Source: Methanomicrobiales archaeon | Lineage (GTDB): Archaea > Halobacteriota > Methanomicrobia > Methanomicrobiales > Methanoculleaceae | Assembly (NCBI GenBank): GCA_012510295.1 | Contig: JAAZID010000019.1 | Coordinates: 1 to 9,013, forward strand | Direction of reading: 5' to 3' | DNA length: 9,013 bases | In this document: one piece after another, positions 1 through 6,192 of the stretch | How positions within the stretch are numbered: the first letter of the stretch is position 1 | Layout: each line of letters opens with the position of its first letter | Notes under the pieces: generated by a model | The model's database searches: none | Told to the model about the DNA's origin: nothing | What the model saw: only the letters and a program-made list of their open reading frames with translations | Made by a program: the position numbers and the translations under genes

Positions 1-372
1 GCTTCGGGCAGGTCGGTGCTTGTTCTCGATCGCTCAGGGGCTGAGATCCAGACGATCCCCTTCAATGATCGCGTGGAATCGATCGCAGTAACCCCCGACG
101 GTTCATTCCTCGTGATCGGGGGTGGCGATCAGTCTATCTACCTCTTCACGCGGGATAAATCTCTGCTCGCCGGTGAGAGCAGGGAAACCCCGGCGGATGA
201 GGCCGCACCCCGGGAGAGCGCGACCACTCCCGCGGCCGGCAACGCCAGTGCGGTGGCTGAGGTGACCCTTCCACCCCCCGCCGAGGAGACCTCAATCTTT
301 TCGAAGATGCTCAGGTGGTTGGAGAACATCTTCTCCCTCCTCTTCAGGCCACAGGAGGACTTCATCGCCTGA
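1..372 (+). CDS. C-terminal part of a beta-propeller (WD40-like) protein, 5' end outside window
   Basis: The reading frame is open from the first base and ends at TGA 370-372, giving 123 residues of a longer protein. A GTG at 16 could be called as a start, but the frame continues upstream as ASGRS and the N-terminal part is a propeller strand, so this is a truncated gene rather than a short one. The visible blade contains VESIAVTPDGSFLVIGGGDQ followed by SIYLF, the strand-turn-strand pattern of WD40-like repeats (TPDG turn, GGGDQ.IYLF). After it come about 45 residues rich in Ala, Glu, Pro and Thr, then an amphipathic segment MLRWLENIFSLLFRP near the C-terminus. The propeller is probably a protein-interaction scaffold; the hydrophobic tail may contact a membrane or a partner. 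Function unknown. The propeller assignment is good, the role is not known. Confidence 0.7.
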   Translation, partial: ASGRSVLVLDRSGAEIQTIPFNDRVESIAVTPDGSFLVIGGGDQSIYLFTRDKSLLAGESRETPADEAAPRESATTPAAGNASAVAEVTLPPPAEETSIFSKMLRWLENIFSLLFRPQEDFIA

Positions 373-377
373 CGATC

Positions 378-429
378 CGCTGAATAGTGGGAGAGGAGCC
401 CACGATCAGCGCTGGGTGAGGAGGATTTT
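378..429 (+). terminator. Hairpin plus T-run after the propeller gene
   Basis: CGCTGA (378-383) pairs with TCAGCG (406-411), and inside it GTGGG (387-391) pairs with CCCAC (399-403) around a 7-base loop. The two stems are separated only by a 3/2-base internal loop, giving 11 base pairs. A TTTT run lies at 426-429, 14 bases further on. The structure starts five bases after the stop codon, in the gap between two convergent genes, so a role in ending transcription or protecting the 3' end is likely. The distance between stem and T-run is longer than in a bacterial intrinsic terminator; archaeal termination depends mainly on T-runs. Confidence 0.45.
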
Positions 430-456
430 GCGCAGAAATACCGCGCACCGGCCCTA

Positions 457-1221
457 TCAGACCCTGTGCCTCCGGCCGCTCGCGTCACGCGCGTAGTGCC
501 CGAACTCACTGTTGAGCAGGACGTCGCCGGAAAAGACCGGACCGTCCCGGCAGACCCGGAGGCCATGCGGATCGGTGCAGCACGACCCGCAGAGGCCGAC
601 CCCGCACTTCATATAGCGGTTCAGGGAGAACTGCCCCCGCTCCGCACACCCTTCCCGGTCGAGGATGCCGAGCACCGCCATCATCATGACCTCGGGGCCG
701 CAGACGCAGATGTGGCTGAAGTCAGCGAGGTCTACCCTCGACATGAGATCGGTCACAAACCCGTGGTGACCGGCGGTGCCGTCGTCGGTCGCGACCATCA
801 ATGTCGCTGCATCCCCTATCCGGTCGGTGAAGAGGAGCTCTGAGGCCGTCCGGGCGCCGAGGAGGAAGGTATCGACCCTCCCGGCCTCTACGAGCGGCAG
901 CAGCGGGGAGGCGCCGACGCCGCCGGCGATGGCGAGCGTCCTCCCGGTGACCGCAAAGCCGTTCCCGTACGGACCCCGGATCCCGATCCGGTCGCCTTCA
1001 AGCATCGCAAAGAGGGCGGCAGTCGCATCTCCCACCTCAAAGACGGTGATCGATGACGGGGAAGAGAGACCCATCGGGATCTCATCGACGCCCGGCACCC
1101 AGACCATCACGAACTGACCCGGTCGCATGGCGATCTCACGGTCGAAGACGAACGTCCTGATCGATGGCGTCTCCTGGATGATCTTTTGTATCGTAACCCC
1201 GATTGGCATCTGCTCATCCAT
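457..1221 (-). CDS. pyrK: Dihydroorotate dehydrogenase electron-transfer subunit PyrK
   Basis: This is the iron-sulfur flavoprotein that passes electrons from the FMN of PyrD to NAD+ in class IB dihydroorotate dehydrogenase (pyrimidine biosynthesis, cytoplasm). From ATG 1221 it has 254 residues, close to the family's usual size. It has the FAD-binding RPGQF (33-37) and PMGLSS (49-54), the nucleotide-binding AIAGGVGASPLLPL (97-110), and a C-terminal [2Fe-2S] site with C206, C211, C214 and C224 (C-x4-C-x2-C-x9-C); C215 is an extra neighbouring cysteine. The frame extends upstream to 1305, but that part lies inside pyrD, has no family similarity and is skipped. ATG 1221 is preceded at 5 bases by GTGGGGTG (1234-1227), an acceptable ribosome site, and overlaps the pyrD stop by 8 bases (ATGGATGA), so translation is probably coupled. 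ATG 1209 (MPIG) is a possible alternative. Confidence 0.93.
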   Translation of the reverse strand: MDEQMPIGVTIQKIIQETPSIRTFVFDREIAMRPGQFVMVWVPGVDEIPMGLSSPSSITVFEVGDATAALFAMLEGDRIGIRGPYGNGFAVTGRTLAIAGGVGASPLLPLVEAGRVDTFLLGARTASELLFTDRIGDAATLMVATDDGTAGHHGFVTDLMSRVDLADFSHICVCGPEVMMMAVLGILDREGCAERGQFSLNRYMKCGVGLCGSCCTDPHGLRVCRDGPVFSGDVLLNSEFGHYARDASGRRHRV

Positions 1222-2101
1222 GGGCACACCCCACGATCTCACGCGCATCGATGCCGTCGCGGCTGTAGAGGTCGTCTGCGATGCTTGCGAAGATGCCGAT
1301 ATCATCGATGACCGCGCTCCCTATCTCGACGGCGCTTGCACCGGCCATCATCATCTCGATGACGTTATCGGCCGTGGAGACCCCGCCGCACCCTACGATC
1401 GGGATGGAGCAGGCCTCGTAGAGCTCATAGATACACCGAACCGCTATAGGAAATATCGCCTTCCCCGAGAGCCCGCCAAACTGGTTCCCGAGCACCGGTC
1501 GGCGGAGCGACGTCGATATCCGCATCGCCTTCACCGTGTTGACCGCGACGATCGCATCCGCCCCGCCGCGTTCCGCCGCCGCCCCGATCCCGGCGATATC
1601 GGTGACGTTCGGGGTGAGTTTCACCCAGGTCGGGACACCGAGCGCGGCAACCGCCCTCGTACACTCCTCCACAAGGGCAGGGTCGCTCCCGATAGAAGCT
1701 CCGTAACCCTCAGCGTGGGGGCAGGAGAGATTCAGTTCAAGCCCGGATGCCCGGTCGGCGAACCAGCTGGCGACCGCCCGGAACTCCTCCGGCGTCCCCC
1801 CGAATATGCTCACAACAACCGGTTCATCCTGCAGGGCGGCCAGTTCATCCACAAACGCGGCAGAGGGGTTCGGGAGGCCCATGGCGTTTATGATACCGCC
1901 GTCGACGACGACCAGGCAGGGGCCGGGGTGTCCCTCTTTTGGGTCCGGGCCGATGGATTTCGTGACCACGCCGCCGGCGCCGTTTGCAAGGATACGGGCG
2001 AGCGATGCACCGGTGGTTCCGAGGATGCCGGCAGCCAGCAGAAGATGGTTCTTCAGCTGGACGCCGCCGACCTCGATGGGGCCAGGATAAAGCGTAACCA
2101 T
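1214..2101 (-). CDS. pyrD: Dihydroorotate dehydrogenase catalytic subunit (class IB), PyrD
   Basis: It oxidises dihydroorotate to orotate with FMN, the fourth step of UMP synthesis, and works as a complex with PyrK. From ATG 2101 the protein has 295 residues, typical for the class. It is a TIM barrel with LAAGILGTTG (22-31), VTKSI (46-50), NAMGLPN (72-78), the catalytic loop NLSCPH (124-129) whose C127 is the class I active-site base, VKLTPN (160-165), AVNTVKA (186-192), GGLSGKAI (209-216) and the phosphate-binding GCGGVS (237-242). The cysteine base and the adjacent pyrK identify class IB rather than the membrane class 2 enzyme. The frame runs 47 codons further upstream, but that extension has no family character and crosses the TATA box. 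No Shine-Dalgarno precedes ATG 2101; the TATA box position suggests a leaderless transcript. First gene of the pyrD-pyrK operon. Confidence 0.95.
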   Translation of the reverse strand: MVTLYPGPIEVGGVQLKNHLLLAAGILGTTGASLARILANGAGGVVTKSIGPDPKEGHPGPCLVVVDGGIINAMGLPNPSAAFVDELAALQDEPVVVSIFGGTPEEFRAVASWFADRASGLELNLSCPHAEGYGASIGSDPALVEECTRAVAALGVPTWVKLTPNVTDIAGIGAAAERGGADAIVAVNTVKAMRISTSLRRPVLGNQFGGLSGKAIFPIAVRCIYELYEACSIPIVGCGGVSTADNVIEMMMAGASAVEIGSAVIDDIGIFASIADDLYSRDGIDAREIVGCAHG

Positions 2102-2122
2102 TGAAAAAAGGTGGGAGTGAGG

Positions 2123-2132
2123 TATTATTATA
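2123..2132 (-). promoter_or_regulatory. TATA box of pyrD-pyrK
   Basis: On the minus strand the sequence reads TATAATAATA, in a GC-rich context. Its centre is about 26 bases ahead of ATG 2101, which puts the expected archaeal transcription start at or within a few bases of the start codon. The eight bases before ATG are TTTTTTCA, with no ribosome site. A leaderless or nearly leaderless mRNA is inferred. Confidence 0.65.
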
Positions 2133-2166
2133 CCCTCGCGCCAAGTACAAGTAAGAAAGAAGATCA

Positions 2167-2183
2167 GCTCCGCCCCACGGAGC
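2167..2183. promoter_or_regulatory. Short dyad in the divergent pyrD/mdh intergenic region
   Basis: GCTCCG (2167-2172) and CGGAGC (2178-2183) form a perfect 6-base dyad with a CCCCA spacer. It lies about 35 bases upstream of the pyrD TATA box and could be an operator for pyrD. A second, widely spaced pair, ATCGGC (2202-2207) and GCCGAT (2254-2259), lies on the mdh side. Both are short enough to arise by chance in GC-rich DNA; no known regulator site was recognised. The rest of 2102-2299 shows nothing else. Confidence 0.25.
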
Positions 2184-2271
2184 CAGGATACCGGAACTAA
2201 GATCGGCAATACACCCCCTTCCCCTGTCGGACCGTTATCCACCGTGTAGCAGGGCCGATTGATCGTACAAC

Positions 2272-2279
2272 CTTTTACT
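2272..2279 (+). promoter_or_regulatory. Weak TATA-like element of mdh-polB
   Basis: CTTTTACT lies about 24 bases ahead of ATG 2300, the position expected for a TATA box driving a leaderless or very short-leader mRNA. It departs from the TTTAWATA consensus, so the call is tentative. Only a weak AGGA (2288-2291) is present as a possible ribosome site. Confidence 0.35.
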
Positions 2280-2299
2280 GCTATTACAGGACGATACGT

Positions 2300-3166
2300 A
2301 TGACCTCGCTCGCAATCTTAGGTGTAGGAAAGGTGGGGGGCGAGACGGCGTTTCTCTCCGCCGCGCTCGGTCTCGCCGATGAGTTAATCCTCTACGACGC
2401 ATATGAACCCATCCTCCGTGCACAGGTACTCGATCTGCAACATACGGGTATCGATGTCACGATCTCTACCGACCCGGCAGCGATGCGGGACGCCGATATC
2501 TTCGTCTTTGCGGCAGGCACCCCGAGGACGCCGGATATCAAGACCCGGGCCGACCTCCTTGAGGCGAACATACCGGTGGTGAAGCGTTGCGGCAAACACC
2601 TGCAGGGGTTTGCCGGGGTCGTCATCACCATCACAAACCCCATGGACGCAAACAACTACGGCCTCTGGAAGACGATAGGCATCGACCGGCAGCGTTGCAT
2701 CGGCTTTGGGGGTCAACTCGATAGCGCCCGCCTCGCCTGCCTCCTCCGCGAATCAGGGATTTCAGGGCCTGCCTGGGTGCTTGGAGAGCACGGCGAGCAC
2801 CAGGTGCCGCTCTTCTCAAAGACCAGCGCCGATGTCGGGATCGATGATCGGGAGACTATCCTGTCACAGATGCGGGGGGCGAGTATGGAGGTGATCCGTG
2901 GCAAGGGCGGCACGGTCTTTGGTCCTGCATACCACATCGTGATGTTGATACAGGCTATCCTCAAAGACCGGCGCGATGTGCTCTCCTGCTCGTGCGTGCT
3001 CGACGGCGAGTACGGCCTCTCGGGCTGCTCGATCGGTGTCCCCGCCCGGATCGGCCGCGAGGGGATCCTCGGTATTGAGGAGTGGAACCTTGATACCTGG
3101 GAGGAGGAGAGGATGACAGAGGCGGGAATGTTTCTGAAGGGGCTCTGCAGGAGGTTTGATGACTGA
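2300..3166 (+). CDS. mdh: NAD-dependent malate dehydrogenase (LDH/MDH superfamily)
   Basis: It is predicted to interconvert malate and oxaloacetate in the cytoplasm; in methanogens this belongs to the incomplete TCA cycle used for biosynthesis. The 288-residue protein has the Rossmann motif GVGKVG (8-13), an Asp at the end of the second strand (ELILYD, D33) favouring NAD over NADP, and the substrate loop AGTPRTPDIKTR (72-83), where R76 sits at the position that is Arg in malate and Gln in lactate dehydrogenases. Further on are TNPMD (112-116, cofactor-contact Asn), LDSARL (140-145, Asp-Arg pair) and LGEHGE (161-166, proton-relay H164). Two oddities are one more residue in the substrate loop than the usual PRKPGMTR form, and HGE instead of the nearly invariant HGD. 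ATG 2300 is the only good start, right at the Rossmann strand. The last 8 bases overlap the start of polB. Malate specificity is inferred; another hydroxy acid is possible. Confidence 0.85.
   Translation: MTSLAILGVGKVGGETAFLSAALGLADELILYDAYEPILRAQVLDLQHTGIDVTISTDPAAMRDADIFVFAAGTPRTPDIKTRADLLEANIPVVKRCGKHLQGFAGVVITITNPMDANNYGLWKTIGIDRQRCIGFGGQLDSARLACLLRESGISGPAWVLGEHGEHQVPLFSKTSADVGIDDRETILSQMRGASMEVIRGKGGTVFGPAYHIVMLIQAILKDRRDVLSCSCVLDGEYGLSGCSIGVPARIGREGILGIEEWNLDTWEEERMTEAGMFLKGLCRRFDD
3149..3155 (+). promoter_or_regulatory. Ribosome binding site of polB inside mdh
   Basis: AGGAGGT is a strong Shine-Dalgarno sequence within the last codons of mdh. It lies 3 bases before ATG 3159 and 15 before the next in-frame ATG at 3171. 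The spacing to 3159 is short but far better than to 3171, so it fixes the polB start at 3159 and suggests coupling to termination of mdh. A TTG at 3156 is too close to be used. Confidence 0.6.
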
Positions 3167-5594
3167 ATCGATGCCCGAATTTCACATAAACACCACGGCA
3201 ACCCTTGACGATTTTGGGAAAACTCGTATCGGGATCCACCAGGTGGAGTACAGCGTCGGCCCGGATATTCCGGCCGTCCATGTATTCGGCCGGGATGCCT
3301 CCGGGAGAGCCGTCACGGTCAATGTGACCGGGTTCCGGCCCTACTTCTACGCGCCCGCCGGCCAGGTGGATAAAAAACCCCTCCCGCCGGGCGTCGATCT
3401 TGAGCCCGATACGACCTACCGCTCCATCCAGGGTGAGGCACTCCGGAGGCTCTACACCCGGCGCCCCGGCGATGTCCGCGATATCCGCAACGACTTCCAG
3501 CACTATGAAGCGGACATACCGTTTGCCACCAGGTTCATGATCGACTGCCACCTCACCGGAGGTATGGAGCTCCCTGCCGGCGCCCTGACGGTTGACTACC
3601 ACGACCTTGCGCCGGTCGATATCAAAGCCCCTGCCCGGACCTGCATCATGGATATCGAGTGCGTGGATGAGAACGGGTTCCCGGAACCGGATCGGGACCC
3701 GATCATCTGCATCACCTGCTGGGACTCCTTCGATGAGGACTACACGACCCTCCTCTGGATTCCGGATGGGATCTCAGGCGATGCACCGGAGTTCAGCCTT
3801 CATGGAGAGCACCGCGTCATCCGGTTCCCCGATGAGGTGGCTATGCTCAGGGGGCTCATCGACTACACCAGGGGGCGCGACCCCGATATCCTCTCCGGCT
3901 GGAACTTCGTCGATTTCGATATCCCCTATATCCTGCGACGGATGGCAGCGCTCGGGCTCCACGGTGAAGACCTCGCGCGCCTCCCAGGGCAGACGGCGCG
4001 TAACGCCGTCCGGGGGAGGTCGATCTTCGACCTTCTCGGCGCATACCGGAAGATGCACCAGGCCCAGAAGGAGTCTTACCGGCTCGATGCAGTCGCCGAG
4101 GAGGAACTCGGGGAGACGAAGATCCGTTACAGCGGGACGATCACATCACTCTGGCGATCCGACCCGGCACGTCTCGTGGAGTACAACTACCGCGATGTCG
4201 AACTCTGTGTCGGGATCGATAAAAAGAACAACATCATCGAGTTTTACCGGGAGATCGCGCGGTACGTCGGCTGCCCGCTCGACCGGACGCTGAACTCCTC
4301 AAACGTCATCGATATCTACGTCCTGCGCAAGGCGTCGGGCAGGTTTATTCTCCCCTCGAAGGGGTTTGCCGCCGGAGACGAGTTTGAGGGGGCGACCGTC
4401 TTTGAGCCCGCCACCGGTCTCCGGGAGAATGTCGTGGTCCTCGACCTGAAGTCTCTCTACCCGATGGCGATGATGACGATCAACGCATCGCCTGAGACGA
4501 AGAACCCGGACGGGGAACTGCGGGCACCAAACGGTATCCGATTCTCCCGGGAACCGGATGGGTTGACGAGGAGCATCCTCTCAGAGCTCCTCGTAGAGCG
4601 GGATGAGCGCAAGCGTCTCCGCAACACTTATCCCTTCGGGTCGCCGGAGTACACCCTCTACGACCTCCAGCAAAACGTCCTGAAGGTGATCATGAACTCC
4701 TACTACGGAGTCTCAGGCTACACCAGGTTCAGGCTCTACGACCGCGAGATCGGTTCGGCCGTCACATCGGTCGGGCGGGCGATCATACGACATACCCGCG
4801 ACCTCATCACCGATCTCGGCTACACGGTCCTCTACGGTGACACCGACTCCTGCATGGTCGAGATCCCGCCCGGGAGTCTTGAAGAGATCATCATAAAGGC
4901 GAAAGATATCGAAGATCGCCTGAACGCGAGCTACGGGGACTTCGCGCTCCGCGAACTCGCTGCTGATAAACACTACTTCTCGATCAAGTTCGAGAAGGTC
5001 TACCAGCGATTCTTCCAGGCCGGCAAGAAGAAGCGATACGCCGGGCACCTGGTCTGGAAGGAGGGAAAAGACGTCGATGAGGTCGATGTCGTCGGGTTTG
5101 AGATCCGGCGGAGCGACTCACCGCAGGTCACCCGGGAGGTGCAGCACGACGTCATCGAGATGATCCTCCGGGGAGACTCGTTTGTGGATCTGCAGGCCTA
5201 CCTGCGCGATATCATCAGGCGGTACCGCCGCGGGGAGTACTCCCTTGACGAGGCCGGCATCCCGGGAGGGATCGGGAAGGATCTGGATAGCTATGAGACC
5301 GAAGATGCCCATGTCCGGGGGGCGAAGTATTCAAACAAGTATCTCGGGACCGACTTCAAGCGGGGCAGTAAACCGAAGCGCGTCTACATAAAGACCGTCA
5401 TCGCGAAGTACCCACGCACCGATGTGGTCTGCTTTGAGTACGCCGATCAGGTTCCGCCCGAGTTTGTCATCGATTGGGAGACGATGCTTGAAAGGACACT
5501 AAAAGGACCGCTCTCGCGGATCATCGAACCGCTCGGGTGGGACTGGCACGATGTCGACCCGACGCGGACGACGTTGTTTGATTTTGGGATGTAA
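3159..5594 (+). CDS. polB: DNA polymerase, archaeal family B (PolB)
   Basis: This is a template-directed DNA polymerase with a 3'-5' proofreading exonuclease. The 811-residue protein has an N-terminal domain with GFRPYFYAP (58-66), the exonuclease motifs DIE (165-167), NFVDFD (249-254) and YNYRD (342-346), the polymerase motif A DLKSLYP (429-435), motif B KVIMNSYYG (509-517), motif C YGDTDS (559-564) and KKKRY (623-627). The metal ligands D429, D561 and D563 and the exonuclease acidic residues are all present, so both activities should be intact. Length is slightly above the usual 770-790, and no intein interrupts the motifs. The C-terminus RTTLFDFGM resembles a sliding-clamp (PIP) motif with R in place of Q. 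It overlaps mdh by 8 bases (ATGACTGA) with a strong ribosome site. In Euryarchaeota PolB usually works beside PolD in replication or repair; which role applies here cannot be read from the window. Confidence 0.96.
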   Translation: MTESMPEFHINTTATLDDFGKTRIGIHQVEYSVGPDIPAVHVFGRDASGRAVTVNVTGFRPYFYAPAGQVDKKPLPPGVDLEPDTTYRSIQGEALRRLYTRRPGDVRDIRNDFQHYEADIPFATRFMIDCHLTGGMELPAGALTVDYHDLAPVDIKAPARTCIMDIECVDENGFPEPDRDPIICITCWDSFDEDYTTLLWIPDGISGDAPEFSLHGEHRVIRFPDEVAMLRGLIDYTRGRDPDILSGWNFVDFDIPYILRRMAALGLHGEDLARLPGQTARNAVRGRSIFDLLGAYRKMHQAQKESYRLDAVAEEELGETKIRYSGTITSLWRSDPARLVEYNYRDVELCVGIDKKNNIIEFYREIARYVGCPLDRTLNSSNVIDIYVLRKASGRFILPSKGFAAGDEFEGATVFEPATGLRENVVVLDLKSLYPMAMMTINASPETKNPDGELRAPNGIRFSREPDGLTRSILSELLVERDERKRLRNTYPFGSPEYTLYDLQQNVLKVIMNSYYGVSGYTRFRLYDREIGSAVTSVGRAIIRHTRDLITDLGYTVLYGDTDSCMVEIPPGSLEEIIIKAKDIEDRLNASYGDFALRELAADKHYFSIKFEKVYQRFFQAGKKKRYAGHLVWKEGKDVDEVDVVGFEIRRSDSPQVTREVQHDVIEMILRGDSFVDLQAYLRDIIRRYRRGEYSLDEAGIPGGIGKDLDSYETEDAHVRGAKYSNKYLGTDFKRGSKPKRVYIKTVIAKYPRTDVVCFEYADQVPPEFVIDWETMLERTLKGPLSRIIEPLGWDWHDVDPTRTTLFDFGM

Positions 5595-5604
5595 GAATGG
5601 TTTT

Positions 5605-5627
5605 GGGGGGGCCTTACGCGAGCCCCC
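5605..5627. terminator. GC hairpin between convergent polB and the 143-residue gene
   Basis: GGGGGC (5607-5612) pairs with GCCCCC (5622-5627) around a 9-base loop. It lies just after the polB stop and overlaps the last codons of the convergent gene, whose stop is at 5614-5616. The plus strand continues with a pyrimidine-rich tract (TCTTCCCGAGTTCTTCTTTC) but no clean T-run, so the terminator call is tentative. Confidence 0.35.
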
Positions 5628-6045
5628 TCTTCCCGAGTTCTTCTTTCATGAACTCCCGGCGTTCGATGTTCTTCGACCAGGCGATCCGGCCGTCGACGAC
5701 CTGCCAGTTGCCCATCTCCAGGACGTCGATCTCACCGGGAACCCGGGAGACGTCAGCGCCGGTGGGTACGACCAGAACGGCATTATCGATGCGGACATTG
5801 TCCTCAATGAGTGCCTGGCACTGGCCCTGGAGTTCCTCGATGGCATCCATCCGGACCGCAGGCGCCATCTCCACGCCCACGATCACGCGCTCGGTCCTGC
5901 CGGCGATCCGGCGGGAGAGCACACACTCAGGCTGCGCGCTACCGTAGGTCGGGAACCATGCAAACTGCCACCCATCCTGGGGGGAGAATCGTCGGGCAAG
6001 AGCCTTCTTGACATCAAGGTATGTAGAATCTTTTACGCCACCCAT
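5614..6045 (-). CDS. Uncharacterised 143-residue protein, possible degenerate PD-(D/E)XK-like fold
   Basis: I do not recognise the family. The protein is soluble, with no signal peptide or membrane segment. Its middle follows a strand-helix-strand order: RVIVGVEMA (53-61), then MDAIEELQGQCQALIED (66-82), then NAVLVVPTGAD (88-98). Together with PE at 39-40 this resembles the core of PD-(D/E)XK nuclease-like proteins, but the position of the catalytic Lys is Ala (E59-M60-A61), so an active nuclease is unlikely. The C-terminus is charged and helical. The gene is very likely real: ATG 6045 has GAGGAT (6058-6053) 7 bases upstream, and a clear TATA box (6090-6082) lies 40 bases upstream. It converges on polB with an 18-19 base gap and is not in an operon. 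The fold is inference from pattern only. Confidence 0.75.
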   Translation of the reverse strand: MGGVKDSTYLDVKKALARRFSPQDGWQFAWFPTYGSAQPECVLSRRIAGRTERVIVGVEMAPAVRMDAIEELQGQCQALIEDNVRIDNAVLVVPTGADVSRVPGEIDVLEMGNWQVVDGRIAWSKNIERREFMKEELGKRGLA

Positions 6046-6052
6046 GTCTGTT

Positions 6053-6058
6053 ATCCTC
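6053..6058 (-). promoter_or_regulatory. Ribosome binding site of the 143-residue gene
   Basis: On the minus strand GAGGAT lies 7 bases before ATG 6045. This is one of the few genes here with a leader and a normal Shine-Dalgarno site, and it supports the chosen start. Confidence 0.55.
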
Positions 6059-6081
6059 TGCTCTACGTTTTGTTCGCGGTC

Positions 6082-6090
6082 AAATATAAG
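6082..6090 (-). promoter_or_regulatory. TATA box of the 143-residue gene
   Basis: The minus strand reads CTTATATTT, the best TATA match in the window. Its centre is about 41 bases from ATG 6045, predicting a start near 6061 and a leader of about 15 bases that would include the GAGGAT ribosome site. The plus strand also reads AAATATAAG here, so the box could in principle serve the opposite direction, with a start near 6111. Confidence 0.6.
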
Positions 6091-6107
6091 GGTTGTAGTT
6101 TCCCTGC

Positions 6108-6148
6108 TCCTGCGGTCCCGTGCACACCCCTCATGAACGGGCGCAGGA
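6108..6148. repeat. Imperfect inverted repeat between divergent promoters
   Basis: TCCTGCG (6108-6114) pairs with CGCAGGA (6142-6148), and CCCGT (6117-6121) pairs with ACGGG (6137-6141). The two stems are continuous on one side and separated by a 2-base GT bulge on the other; together they make 12 base pairs around a 15-base loop. The repeat lies about 18 bases upstream of the TATA box of the 143-residue gene and just before a TATA-like element on the plus strand. It may be an operator or the first hairpin of an RNA. No flanking T-run makes it a terminator. Confidence 0.5.
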
Positions 6149-6161
6149 AAAATCTCTTAAT
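6147..6161 (+). promoter_or_regulatory. Possible promoter for the structured RNA or the downstream gene
   Basis: GGAAAAATCTCTTAAT (6146-6161) combines a purine-rich stretch resembling a BRE with a weak TATA-like CTCTTAAT. A start about 25 bases after its centre would be near 6183-6186, just ahead of the outer stem that begins at 6193. The TATA match is poor, so this is a suggestion only. Confidence 0.3.
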
Positions 6162-6192
6162 CGGAGGTTTACGGAGGAATAAGTCCCAGGAT

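Noticed and set aside
1222..1305. 28-codon N-terminal extension of pyrK
   Set aside because: It lies entirely within pyrD coding sequence and is low-complexity Ser/Thr/Ala; ATG 1221 has a ribosome site and gives a normal-length protein.
1127..2104. Long open frame of 325 codons on the plus strand opposite pyrD
   Set aside because: It is antisense to the clearly recognisable pyrD and start of pyrK. Its product is rich in Arg and His with no domain, as expected from a GC-rich antisense frame, and it lacks a start signal.
2102..2242. 47-codon N-terminal extension of pyrD
   Set aside because: The extension crosses the TATA box, has no family similarity, and the barrel begins normally after ATG 2101.
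3159..5594. Intein in polB
   Set aside because: Archaeal polB genes often carry inteins at motifs A, B or C, but all three motifs here are uninterrupted and the protein has normal length.
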